Assembly: GCF_005845365.1 (NCBI RefSeq)
Contig: NZ_CP040509.1
Span: forward strand, 682,001-746,000
Source of the DNA: Rhodoluna limnophila
Lineage (GTDB): Bacteria; Actinomycetota; Actinomycetes; Actinomycetales; Microbacteriaceae
Direction: 5' to 3'
DNA length: 64,000 nucleotides
Part shown: positions 56,294 to 64,000 of the stretch, piece after piece
Position numbering within the stretch: the first letter of the stretch is position 1
How the letters are laid out: the number at the start of each line of letters is the position of its first letter
Notes under the pieces: model-generated
The model's input: the letters and a program-made list of their open reading frames with translations, nothing else
Database searches by the model: none
Told to the model about the DNA's origin: nothing
Position numbers and translations under genes: made by a program

Positions 56294-59020
56294 TTGTCCA
56301 TCAACAACAACGATGCATACGCGGTCAACACCCCAGACCAAGACCCACAAGAGACCAGCGAGTGGCTCGAGTCACTCGACGCGGTAGCACGAGTTCATGG
56401 CCGAGGCCGTGCCCGTGAAATCATGTTGAACCTTTTGCGTCGTTCACACGAACTTCAGCTGAATGTTCCGATTGTTCCAACCACGGACTACATCAACACC
56501 ATCGCGCCTGAGAACGAGGCCGAATTTCCTGGTGACGAAAAAATTGAGCGCACCTACCGTGCCTGGATGCGTTGGAATGCTGCTATGTTGGTGCACCGAG
56601 CTCAGCGCCCTGGCGTTGGCGTTGGTGGCCACATCTCAACTTTTGCCTCTTCAGCTTCGCTGTACGAGGTCGGTTTCAACCACTTCTTCAAGGGCCAAGA
56701 CCACCCATCCGGCGGAGACCAGATATTTATCCAAGGCCACGCATCACCTGGCCCGTATGCCCGCGCGTTCCTCGAAGGTCGCCTAAGTGCCGGCCAGCTA
56801 GACGGATTCCGTCAGGAAAAGTCTCACGCGGGTGGAAGCCTTTCTTCATACCCACACCCAAGACTTATGCCGGACTTCTGGCAATTCCCGACCGTTTCAA
56901 TGGGACTCGGTCCGATCAACGCAATCTATCAGGCGCAGTTCAACCGTTACTTGGCTGGACGTGGCTTCAAGGACACCTCGGAACAGCACGTATGGGCGTT
57001 CCTCGGTGATGGTGAACTCGACGAAGTTGAGTCACGTGGCGCTCTTCAACTTGCGGCAAACGACAACCTTGACAACCTGACTTTCGTGGTGAACGCAAAC
57101 CTCCAGCGCCTTGATGGTCCTGTTCGAGGTAACGGCAAAATTATTCAGGAACTTGAAAGCTTCTTCCGAGGTGCTGGATGGAATGTCATCAAGGTCGTTT
57201 GGGGCCGTGAGTGGGACAGCCTGCTAGCGAATGACCACGAGGGCGCCCTAGTTGACCTGATGAACAAGACCCCAGACGGCGACTACCAGACCTACAAGAC
57301 CGAAGATGGCGCCTTCGTGCGCGAGAACTTCTTTGGCCGCGACCCACGAACTCTTAAGTTGGTTGAGCACCTCTCAGATGACGAAATTTGGGGCCTCAAG
57401 CGCGGCGGACACGACTACCGCAAGGTCTACGCTGCCTATAAGTCCGCCCTCGAGCACAAGGGTCAGCCAACCGTAATCATCGCCAAGACAATCAAGGGCT
57501 TTACCCTCGGAAAGTCATTTGAGGGGCGCAATGCGACCCACCAGATGAAGAAGCTGACGCTGGACAACCTGAAGAGCTTCCGCGATGAATTGCACATTCC
57601 AATCTCTGACTCTCAGCTTGAAGAGAACCCGTACCAGCCGCCGTACTTCCACCCTGGACAGGACGCGCCTGAGATCCAGTACATGCACGAGCGTCGTCGC
57701 GAATTGGGCGGTTACCTTCCAGAGCGAAGAAGTAAGTACGTTGACTTCAAGCTTCCTGAAGACTCTGCCTATGCGGTTTCTAAGAAGGGCTCCGGCACTC
57801 AGGAAGTTGCAACCACAATGGCATTCGTCCGTCTTTTCAAGGATCTCCTGCGCTCGCCAGAGTTCGGTGAGCGAATCGTGCCGATCATCCCGGATGAGGC
57901 CCGCACCTTCGGTATGGATGCTTTCTTCCCAAGTGCCAAAATTTACAACCCGAATGGTCAGCACTACATCTCGGTGGACCGTGAATTGCTTTTGGCCTAT
58001 AAGGAAAGCTCCGCTGGGCAGATTCTTCACACCGGTATCAACGAAGCCGGATCAGTAGCGGGCTTTACCGCTGCTGCCACCAGCTATGCAACTCAGGGTC
58101 AGCCGATGATCCCGTTCTACGTCTTCTACTCGATGTTCGGCTTCCAGCGCACCGCAGATGCGTTCTGGGCTGCGGCCGACCAGATGTCGCGTGGATTCAT
58201 CATCGGTGCCACCGCTGGACGCACAACTTTGACCGGTGAAGGTCTTCAGCACGCCGATGGCCACTCACCGCTCATTGCTGCCACAAACACCGCGGTGATC
58301 ACCTACGACGCAGCCTACGGCTACGAAATTGGGCACATTGTCCGCTCTGGTATTGAGCGCATGTACGGAGGCCAGCACCCGGACCCGAACGTGATGTATT
58401 ACCTAACCGTTTACAACGAACCATACGTCCAGCCTGCCGAGCCAGAGAACGTTGACGTCAACGGCATCGTTCGAGGAATCCACAAGATCAGCACTAACGA
58501 GCGCGCAGGTCGAAAGGCCCAAATTCTCGCTTCTGGCGTTGCGGTTCCTTGGGCTTACGAGGCGCAGCAGCTACTACAGAACGACTGGGGTGTATCAGCC
58601 GACATTTGGTCAGTTACCTCATGGACTGAGCTTCGCCGCGATGGTCTAGTCTGCGACGAAGCCAAGTTCTTGAACCCTAGCCTTCCAGCTCCAAAGGCAT
58701 TCGTGACTTCACAGCTCGAGGGATCTGAGGGTCCATTCCTTGGTGTGAGCGACTTCATGCACGCGGTGCAGGATCAGATTCGACCATGGGTACCGGGCGA
58801 CTACGCAACGCTTGGTGCCGAGGGCTTCGGCTTCTCTGACACACGCGCAGCCGCTCGCCGATTCTTCAAGATTGACGGACCGTCAATTGTGGTGCGCGTT
58901 CTTGAGCAGCTCGTTGAGCGCGGCGAGATGGACCCAAGTGTTCCACAGATGGCAATCGACCGATACCGCCTTCACGACGTGAATGCCGGTACCTCAGGGT
59001 CAACCGGTGGCGAAAACTAA
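56294..59020 (+). CDS. aceE: Pyruvate dehydrogenase E1, homodimeric type
   Basis: ThDP enzyme that decarboxylates pyruvate and acetylates the E2 lipoyl arm. 908 aa, typical of the single-chain AceE. ThDP motif [48 protein letters not shown] near the N-terminus, and [19 protein letters not shown] with the catalytic Glu of the pyrimidine domain. The start is TTG 56294: AAGAGGA lies 8 nt upstream and it gives the family N-terminus [12 protein letters not shown]; a TTG at 56264 lacks a ribosome-binding site. Works with E2/E3 encoded at 33-36 kb. Confidence 0.95.
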   Translation: MSINNNDAYAVNTPDQDPQETSEWLESLDAVARVHGRGRAREIMLNLLRRSHELQLNVPIVPTTDYINTIAPENEAEFPGDEKIERTYRAWMRWNAAMLVHRAQRPGVGVGGHISTFASSASLYEVGFNHFFKGQDHPSGGDQIFIQGHASPGPYARAFLEGRLSAGQLDGFRQEKSHAGGSLSSYPHPRLMPDFWQFPTVSMGLGPINAIYQAQFNRYLAGRGFKDTSEQHVWAFLGDGELDEVESRGALQLAANDNLDNLTFVVNANLQRLDGPVRGNGKIIQELESFFRGAGWNVIKVVWGREWDSLLANDHEGALVDLMNKTPDGDYQTYKTEDGAFVRENFFGRDPRTLKLVEHLSDDEIWGLKRGGHDYRKVYAAYKSALEHKGQPTVIIAKTIKGFTLGKSFEGRNATHQMKKLTLDNLKSFRDELHIPISDSQLEENPYQPPYFHPGQDAPEIQYMHERRRELGGYLPERRSKYVDFKLPEDSAYAVSKKGSGTQEVATTMAFVRLFKDLLRSPEFGERIVPIIPDEARTFGMDAFFPSAKIYNPNGQHYISVDRELLLAYKESSAGQILHTGINEAGSVAGFTAAATSYATQGQPMIPFYVFYSMFGFQRTADAFWAAADQMSRGFIIGATAGRTTLTGEGLQHADGHSPLIAATNTAVITYDAAYGYEIGHIVRSGIERMYGGQHPDPNVMYYLTVYNEPYVQPAEPENVDVNGIVRGIHKISTNERAGRKAQILASGVAVPWAYEAQQLLQNDWGVSADIWSVTSWTELRRDGLVCDEAKFLNPSLPAPKAFVTSQLEGSEGPFLGVSDFMHAVQDQIRPWVPGDYATLGAEGFGFSDTRAAARRFFKIDGPSIVVRVLEQLVERGEMDPSVPQMAIDRYRLHDVNAGTSGSTGGEN

Positions 59021-60176
59021 GCAAGAGACCCTCGACTGGCTGCAGTCGATATCTGGCGACCTTGCCACGATAACTCTGCAGCAACTCGACGAACTTTTGC
59101 CTTGGTATCGAACAATGCCGGCAGCCCGGCGATCGACCATTGGTTTGGTGGCTCAAGCCGGCATTACCTCGTTCGTTGCTTGGTATAAGGACCCAAAGTC
59201 GCAACCTTGGGTTGCTGCCGACGTCTTTGGCACCGCGCCAAGAGAACTGCTCAGGTCAATCTCGCTGCAGGAAACCTTGCAATTGATTCGAGTAGTTGTA
59301 CAGGTGGTTGAAGACCGCGTCGTTCAAGAGGATGAGTCGCTCCGTGAGGCGGTTCTGCTCTACTCGCGTGAAATCGCATTCTCAGCCGCCGATGTTTACG
59401 CTCGGGCAGCTGAGGCAAGAGGCTTGTGGGACGCAAGGCTGGAGGCCCTGGTAGTTGATTCAATCTTGAGCGGCGAGCATGAAGAGGAACTTCCCTCGAG
59501 AATTGCAGCCCTTGGCTGGCGCGCCCGAGGAGCTGTGGCCGCTGTAATCGGCACCGCAGCAGAGCCAATCGATCAAGATGGACTCCGCAGAGTAGCCAGA
59601 AAACACAGCGTTGATGCACTTATCGGGGTACATGGAAATCGCCTCATCGTGGTTTTGGGTCGCATCGATGAGTCCAAAACTGAGAGCCAGCCATCATTTC
59701 AGAAGATCGCAACAGAGCTCGATCCCTTCTTCGGCGCCGGTGGCGTTGTTATCGGGCCAGAAGTTGGCTCCGTTGCCCAGGCTCATCGCTCAGCGAAAGC
59801 GGCACTAGCCGGTTTCGCTGCAATAAAGTCATGGCCCAAGCCACCTCGGCACATCGCAGCTGATGACCTACTTGCTGAGCGGGCACTCGGCGGCGACATG
59901 CTTGCCAAATCAACGCTGCTGGACATTATTTACCGACCTTTAGCCAGCAACTCCCCCGAACTTCTCGAAACCTTGGCCCACTACCTTGAAACCGGAAGGT
60001 CCCTCGAATCCACCGCGCGGGAATTGTTTGTTCACCCCAACACCGTCCGATACCGCCTAAAGCGAATTTCAGAGGTTATCGGCTGGGATGCCACTGGCCC
60101 CCGCGAGGCATTCGTTCTTCAGGTGGCTATGGTTTTAGGCTCAATGAGTGAAATCGAAGCGCGCAAGCGCAGATAG
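59007..60176 (+). CDS. fasR: PucR-type transcriptional regulator, FasR homologue
   Basis: 389 aa. The C-terminal PucR helix-turn-helix [19 protein letters not shown] (about residues 330-350) and a GGDEF-like/CdaR middle domain are present; the N-terminal 150 residues are family-specific. The Streptomyces homologue FasR controls the downstream fabD-fabH-acpP-fabF genes, and the order is the same here. GTG start at 59007 with AGGG 7 nt upstream, inside the end of aceE (14-bp overlap); an ATG at 58983 is an alternative. fabD starts 6 nt after its stop. Confidence 0.9.
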   Translation: MAKTKQETLDWLQSISGDLATITLQQLDELLPWYRTMPAARRSTIGLVAQAGITSFVAWYKDPKSQPWVAADVFGTAPRELLRSISLQETLQLIRVVVQVVEDRVVQEDESLREAVLLYSREIAFSAADVYARAAEARGLWDARLEALVVDSILSGEHEEELPSRIAALGWRARGAVAAVIGTAAEPIDQDGLRRVARKHSVDALIGVHGNRLIVVLGRIDESKTESQPSFQKIATELDPFFGAGGVVIGPEVGSVAQAHRSAKAALAGFAAIKSWPKPPRHIAADDLLAERALGGDMLAKSTLLDIIYRPLASNSPELLETLAHYLETGRSLESTARELFVHPNTVRYRLKRISEVIGWDATGPREAFVLQVAMVLGSMSEIEARKRR

Positions 60177-60182
60177 GCAAAA

Positions 60183-61109
60183 ATGATCGTTGTCGTATGC
60201 CCTGGGCAGGGCTCTCAAACCCCAGGTTTTCTATCACCTTGGCTAGAACTACCAGCCTTCAGTGATTCAATCCAGCTAATGGAGAAGAGCTCAGGGATTT
60301 CGATTTCAGAATTCGGCACTACTGCCGATGCCGACACTATTCGTGACACCGCAGTGGCTCAACCCTTGATTGTTGCCGCGGGTGTTGCAGCCTTTGCTGC
60401 CCTGAGCGGCGGCAAAACCGCCATCGAGTTAGGAATTTCAGGCATTGCCGGTCACTCAGTTGGCGAAGTAACCGCCGCAGTTACCTCAGGAGTTTTTACA
60501 CCTGAACAAGGCATCAAATTTGTTAAAATCCGCGGTGACGCAATGGCTACCGCAGCCGCGATGGAGCAGACCAGCATGGCGGCAGTGCTTGGAGGCGACC
60601 AAACCGAGGTAGAGGCTCGACTGCTTGAACTTGGCTTGGAACCAGCAAACTACAACGGTGGCGGCCAAATCGTAGCTGCAGGAGCAGCTGAGGCTATTGC
60701 TGCACTTCAGGCTGAGCCAGCCGCTGGCACCAGAGTAATCCCCCTACAGGTGGCCGGTGCATTCCACACCCGATTTATGGCTCCAGCAGTTCAGGTGCTT
60801 GCCGATTACTCGGCAAATCTTGAAGTCAGCGACCCTTTGGTCTCACTTTGGAGCAACAACGGCGGACGAAAGATTGCCTCCGGTTCTGAATTTGTTCAAC
60901 TGATGGTTAACCAGGTTTCTAGTCCTGTGCGTTGGGATCTTTGCATGGCAGCCATGGTTGAAGCTGGAGTCACAGCGCTTATCGAGCTGGCACCGGCTGG
61001 AACCCTGACCGGTCTGGCAAAGCGCTCAATGCCGGGAATCGAAACTCTCGCTGTAAAGACCCCCGATAATCTCGACGCAGCTTTGTCGCTAATCAACAAC
61101 CACCGTTGA
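60183..61109 (+). CDS. fabD: Malonyl-CoA:ACP transacylase
   Basis: Loads malonyl groups onto acyl carrier protein for fatty acid elongation. 308 aa. N-terminal CPGQGSQTPG with the oxyanion Gln, the nucleophile in GIAGHSVGEVTAAV (GHSxG, about residue 92) and the catalytic His in VAGAFHTRFMAPA (about 199). First of the fab genes after fasR. Spacing to fasR is 6 nt, suggesting co-transcription with the regulator and possibly aceE. Confidence 0.96.
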   Translation: MIVVVCPGQGSQTPGFLSPWLELPAFSDSIQLMEKSSGISISEFGTTADADTIRDTAVAQPLIVAAGVAAFAALSGGKTAIELGISGIAGHSVGEVTAAVTSGVFTPEQGIKFVKIRGDAMATAAAMEQTSMAAVLGGDQTEVEARLLELGLEPANYNGGGQIVAAGAAEAIAALQAEPAAGTRVIPLQVAGAFHTRFMAPAVQVLADYSANLEVSDPLVSLWSNNGGRKIASGSEFVQLMVNQVSSPVRWDLCMAAMVEAGVTALIELAPAGTLTGLAKRSMPGIETLAVKTPDNLDAALSLINNHR

Positions 61110-61155
61110 TTTTTTAAACAGTAAATTTGAATAATCTTTAGAAAACCGAGGATAA

Positions 61156-62160
61156 ATGTCGCAGCCAACTCTCAAGCAGTACGAGACCGTAAAATTCTCG
61201 AAAATTTACTCACTCGGCGCCGCACGTGGTGACCTGACTGTCACCAACGATGACATCGCGGGCCCGATTGACTCAAGTGATGAGTGGATTCGTCAGCGCA
61301 CCGGCATCATTACCCGCAAGCGCGCCAGCACTGATTTGAGCCTAATGGACATGGCCGTATCGGCCTCTAACGAAGCCATTGCGAAGGCAGGCATCGATCC
61401 AAGTGAAATCGGTGCGGTTATTTTCAGCACGATCACTCACCCGCACCAGACACCGTCTGCGGCAGCGCTACTAGCCGACAAAATTGGCGCAAACCCGGCA
61501 CCCGCTTTTGACATTTCGGCTGCTTGCGCCGGCTACTGCTATGGAATCGCCCAGGCAGACGCTCTGGTCCGATCTGGTGTTGCCAAATACGTACTAGTTG
61601 TGGGTGGCGAGAAGCTTTCAGATTTCATCGATCCAACCGACCGCACAATTTCGTTCCTGCTCGGCGACGGTGCAGGTGCTGCCATCGTGGGCCCTTCAGA
61701 CAAACCAGGAATTAGCCCAACAGTTTGGGGCTCTGATGGCTCACACTGGGATGCAGTTGGCATGAGTGCATCGCTACTAGAGCTGCGCGACGGTACTGCA
61801 TCATGGCCGACCTTGCGTCAAGAGGGCCTCACCGTGTTTAAGTGGGCCGTCTGGGAGATGGTTAAGGTTGCTCGTCAGGCTCTCGAAGTTGCCGGCATCA
61901 CGGCCGATGACCTTACCGCGATTGTCACCCACCAGGCCAACATCCGAATCATTGACGAACTAGCCAAGCAGCTAGCTGTTCCAGAGCACGTAGTTGTTGC
62001 CAGGGACATCGTCTACACCGGCAATACTTCGGCCGCATCTATTCCACTGGCAATGCACGCACTACTTGAGTCGGGCGAGGTCAAGTCCGGTGGTTTGGCA
62101 CTGGAAATTGGATTCGGCGCGGGCCTTGCCTTCGGCGCTCAAGTAGTAGTACTCCCGTAA
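61156..62160 (+). CDS. fabH: 3-oxoacyl-[ACP] synthase III
   Basis: Starts each fatty acid by condensing a short acyl-CoA with malonyl-ACP. 334 aa. The catalytic triad is in DISAACAGYCYG (Cys), THQANIRIID (His) and YTGNTSAASIP (Asn). Actinobacterial FabH often prefers branched starters; that cannot be read directly here. A 46-bp A/T-rich gap precedes it (GAGGA before the ATG). Confidence 0.96.
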   Translation: MSQPTLKQYETVKFSKIYSLGAARGDLTVTNDDIAGPIDSSDEWIRQRTGIITRKRASTDLSLMDMAVSASNEAIAKAGIDPSEIGAVIFSTITHPHQTPSAAALLADKIGANPAPAFDISAACAGYCYGIAQADALVRSGVAKYVLVVGGEKLSDFIDPTDRTISFLLGDGAGAAIVGPSDKPGISPTVWGSDGSHWDAVGMSASLLELRDGTASWPTLRQEGLTVFKWAVWEMVKVARQALEVAGITADDLTAIVTHQANIRIIDELAKQLAVPEHVVVARDIVYTGNTSAASIPLAMHALLESGEVKSGGLALEIGFGAGLAFGAQVVVLP

Positions 62161-62197
62161 ACTTAACCACGGTCAAATAACCAATAAGGAGAAATCA

Positions 62198-62443
62198 ATG
62201 GCACTTTCACAGAGCGAAGTACTTGCCGGTCTTGCAGAGATCGTTAACGAAGAGACCGGTATTGCTACCGAGGCTGTTCAGCTAGAGAAGTCATTCACCG
62301 ACGACCTAGACATCGACTCAATCTCAATGATGACCATCGTTGTTAACGCTGAAGACAAGTTCGGCGTAAAGATCCCTGACGAAGAGGTTAAGAACCTAAT
62401 CACCGTTGGCGACGCAGTTAACTTCATCGTTTCAGCTCAGTAA
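62198..62443 (+). CDS. acpP: Acyl carrier protein
   Basis: 81 aa, acidic, four-helix carrier. The phosphopantetheine serine is in DLDIDSISMMTIV (DSI instead of the usual DSL, about residue 43). Strong Shine-Dalgarno AAGGAG 8 nt upstream of the ATG, fitting high expression. It serves FabD/FabH/FabF here and donates octanoate to LipB. Confidence 0.96.
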   Translation: MALSQSEVLAGLAEIVNEETGIATEAVQLEKSFTDDLDIDSISMMTIVVNAEDKFGVKIPDEEVKNLITVGDAVNFIVSAQ

Positions 62444-62463
62444 TTAGGCGAAGGCTAAAAACA

Positions 62464-63702
62464 TTGTCTAAAAAAATCGTTGTCACCGGAATCGGCGCTA
62501 CTACGCCTCTCGGTGGTGACGCGCGTTCAACCTGGCAGGCATTGCTTGCCGGAGAGTCTGGCATTTCGACTCTCGAACAGGAATGGATTGCGCGGTATGA
62601 GATCCCTGTAACTTTCGCCGGACAGGCTAAGGTTCCAGCAGCTGAGGTTCTAACCCCGCAGGAGGCCAAGCGCCTCGACCCATCAAGCCAGTTTGCGTTG
62701 ATCGCAGCACGCGAGGCTTGGGCTGACGCTGGTTCGCCAGACGTCGAGCCTGAGCGTCTCGCGGTTGAATTTGCCACCGGAATCGGTGGAGTGTGGACTC
62801 TACTTGACGCGTACGACACGCTCAAGGAGAAGGGCCCACGTCGCGTTATGCCGATGACCGTGCCGATGCTTATGCCTAACGGCCCTGCTGCCGCCATCGG
62901 TATGGAAATTTCAGCCCGTGGTGGTGTACGCACCTCTGTGTCGGCTTGTGCATCAAGTACCGAAGCAATTGCAAATGCACTAAACCGCCTACGTTCGGGC
63001 GAGGTTGACGTAATCGTTGCCGGTGGTTCCGAAGCTGCAATTCACCCAATGCCGATCGCAGCGTTTGCTTCGATGCACGCTCTATCTCGCCGAAACGAAG
63101 AGCCAACTCGCGCGTCGCGTCCGTACGACGTAGCCCGCGATGGTTTTGTAATGGGCGAGGGCGGTGGTGCGCTGGTTCTTGAGACCGAGGAGCACGCCAA
63201 GGCCCGTGGAGCAAAGATTTACGCCGAGGTAGTTGGTGGCGCTGTAACCTCTGATGCCTACCACATCACTGCTCCAGACCCAGAAGGTAGCGGTGCTGCG
63301 CGCGCAGTCTTGGCTGCACTAAAGCAGGCTGAGGCAGAGCTAACTGACGTAATCCACATCAATGCGCACGCAACCAGCACACCAGTCGGCGACATCGCCG
63401 AATACACCGCTCTTCGTCGAGTTTTTGGTGACCACCTTGATTCGGTAGCTATCTCGGCCACCAAGTCTTCGACTGGCCATCTACTAGGTGGAGCCGGGGC
63501 AATCGAGGCTATCTTCACCGTACTGGCTCTTCACGAGCGGACCGCTCCCCCAACAATCAACCTTGAGAACCAGGATCCAGAGATTCCACTTGATGTGGTT
63601 ACCTCTCCTCGTGAGCTACCAGCCGGACCAATCCTGGCTATGAGCAACTCATTTGGTTTTGGTGGTCACAACGCGGTAATTGTTTTCCGCAGCTACGAAT
63701 GA
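62464..63702 (+). CDS. fabF: 3-oxoacyl-[ACP] synthase II
   Basis: Elongation condensing enzyme of type II fatty acid synthesis. 412 aa. Catalytic Cys in VSACASSTEAIANAL, His in INAHATSTPVGD and in KSSTGHLLGGAGAIEAIF; C-terminal NSFGFGGHNAVIVF. TTG start at 62464, preceded by GGCGAAGG. Its stop overlaps the ATG of tdk (ATGA), so tdk is read as the next gene of the same message. Confidence 0.96.
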   Translation: MSKKIVVTGIGATTPLGGDARSTWQALLAGESGISTLEQEWIARYEIPVTFAGQAKVPAAEVLTPQEAKRLDPSSQFALIAAREAWADAGSPDVEPERLAVEFATGIGGVWTLLDAYDTLKEKGPRRVMPMTVPMLMPNGPAAAIGMEISARGGVRTSVSACASSTEAIANALNRLRSGEVDVIVAGGSEAAIHPMPIAAFASMHALSRRNEEPTRASRPYDVARDGFVMGEGGGALVLETEEHAKARGAKIYAEVVGGAVTSDAYHITAPDPEGSGAARAVLAALKQAEAELTDVIHINAHATSTPVGDIAEYTALRRVFGDHLDSVAISATKSSTGHLLGGAGAIEAIFTVLALHERTAPPTINLENQDPEIPLDVVTSPRELPAGPILAMSNSFGFGGHNAVIVFRSYE

Positions 63703-64000
63703 GCAAGCTTTACTTTCGCCACGGAGCAATGAACAGTGGCAAGAGCACCGCTCTGCTTCAGGCAGCACACAATTATGAAGAGCGTGACCAGCACGTTCTT
63801 TTGGCCAAACCAGCGATTGATATCAAGGGCGAGCGGGCAATTACCAGCCGACTCGGCGTTGACCGCGAGGTTGACTTTCTGATTACCCCTGAACTTAACC
63901 TGAGAGAAGAGTTTTCAGCGAGGGTTGAACAGTTCAGTGCGAAGACCGGCAAAGAAATAGCCTGCCTACTGATTGACGAGGCGCAATTTCTGACAGCTCA
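63699..64000 (+). CDS. tdk: Thymidine kinase, N-terminal part (cut by the right edge)
   Basis: Salvages thymidine to dTMP. The visible 100 codons carry the Walker A motif GAMNSGKST (about 9-17), a basic loop LAKPAIDIKGERAITSRLG and the Walker B / lid region LLIDEAQFL near residue 95, all typical of type II (prokaryotic) thymidine kinase. The zinc-binding C-terminal part lies outside the window. The start ATG overlaps the fabF stop codon. Confidence 0.92.
   Translation, partial: MSKLYFRHGAMNSGKSTALLQAAHNYEERDQHVLLAKPAIDIKGERAITSRLGVDREVDFLITPELNLREEFSARVEQFSAKTGKEIACLLIDEAQFLTA

Overview
The window looks like a chromosomal segment of a small-genome, moderate-GC actinobacterium. The best guess is Microbacteriaceae of the freshwater Luna type (Rhodoluna/Aquiluna-like); this is an inference from gene content and order, with no database search. 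Supporting signs are many actinobacteria-restricted families (SepH, DUF3000, DUF3093, DUF3159, DUF3710, DUF4191, DUF4193, DUF7455), a GlnE adenylyltransferase next to two glutamine synthetases, a homodimeric AceE followed by a FasR-type regulator and fabD-fabH-acpP-fabF, an RNase H/phosphatase fusion, and many promoters whose -10 box sits 6-7 nt before a start codon (leaderless mRNAs). Genes are tightly packed. I saw no transposase, phage gene, CRISPR array or recent island.

Layout. 1-5.6 kb: the 5' part of thrS (cut by the left edge), mqo, a tRNA-Gly/Cys/Val cluster, and two tandem ammonium transporter genes. 5.6-10.6 kb: zapE, a sulfurtransferase/SufE pair, a RibD_C-like reductase, DUF3000 and ribonuclease D. 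10.6-17.8 kb: dxs, acnA, a dut-DUF3710-DUF3159 operon, DUF3093 and DUF4193. 17.9-24.6 kb: sepH, a phosphodiesterase-like protein, and the type II topoisomerase pair parC/parE facing each other. 24.7-31.7 kb: DUF7455, the primary sigma factor gene followed by a murT-gatD-like pair, an MFS transporter, an SDR enzyme and a PAC2 protein. 31.7-38.4 kb: pepA, lpdA, E2 acyltransferase, a membrane protein, lipB-lipA. 38.4-47.3 kb: DUF4191, RDD protein, glnA1, glnE, glnA2, nadE. 47.3-53.5 kb: RidA-like, panB, a 65-aa protein, map, ppgK, rnpB, RNase H/phosphatase, zinc-ribbon coiled coil, Nif3-like. 53.5-64 kb: a CodB-like permease with a long N-terminal extension, tRNA-Val, peroxiredoxin, aceE, fasR, the fab cluster and the start of tdk (cut by the right edge).

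Functional threads. Central carbon: Mqo, AcnA, AceE, E2, E3 and the lipoate enzymes LipA/LipB that load the E2 lipoyl domain. Nitrogen: two Amt channels, two glutamine synthetases, GlnE and glutamine-dependent NadE, with a shared operator-like sequence (TTTAC-N6-GAAACATT) upstream of both glnA1 and one amt gene. Lipid synthesis: FasR plus the type II FAS genes directly downstream of aceE. Replication and division: ParC/ParE, SepH, the RNase H fusion. Nucleotide pool: dut, tdk.

The most interesting points are: (1) a MurT/GatD pair in which GatD lacks its catalytic cysteine and MurT lacks the zinc-ribbon cysteines, possibly re-purposed for group-B peptidoglycan; (2) a tandem Amt pair in which one member has Glu in place of the first pore histidine; (3) the shared GlnR-like operator; (4) pervasive leaderless promoters, including divergent pairs with overlapping -10 boxes; (5) a sepH leader with competing hairpins over its ribosome-binding site.
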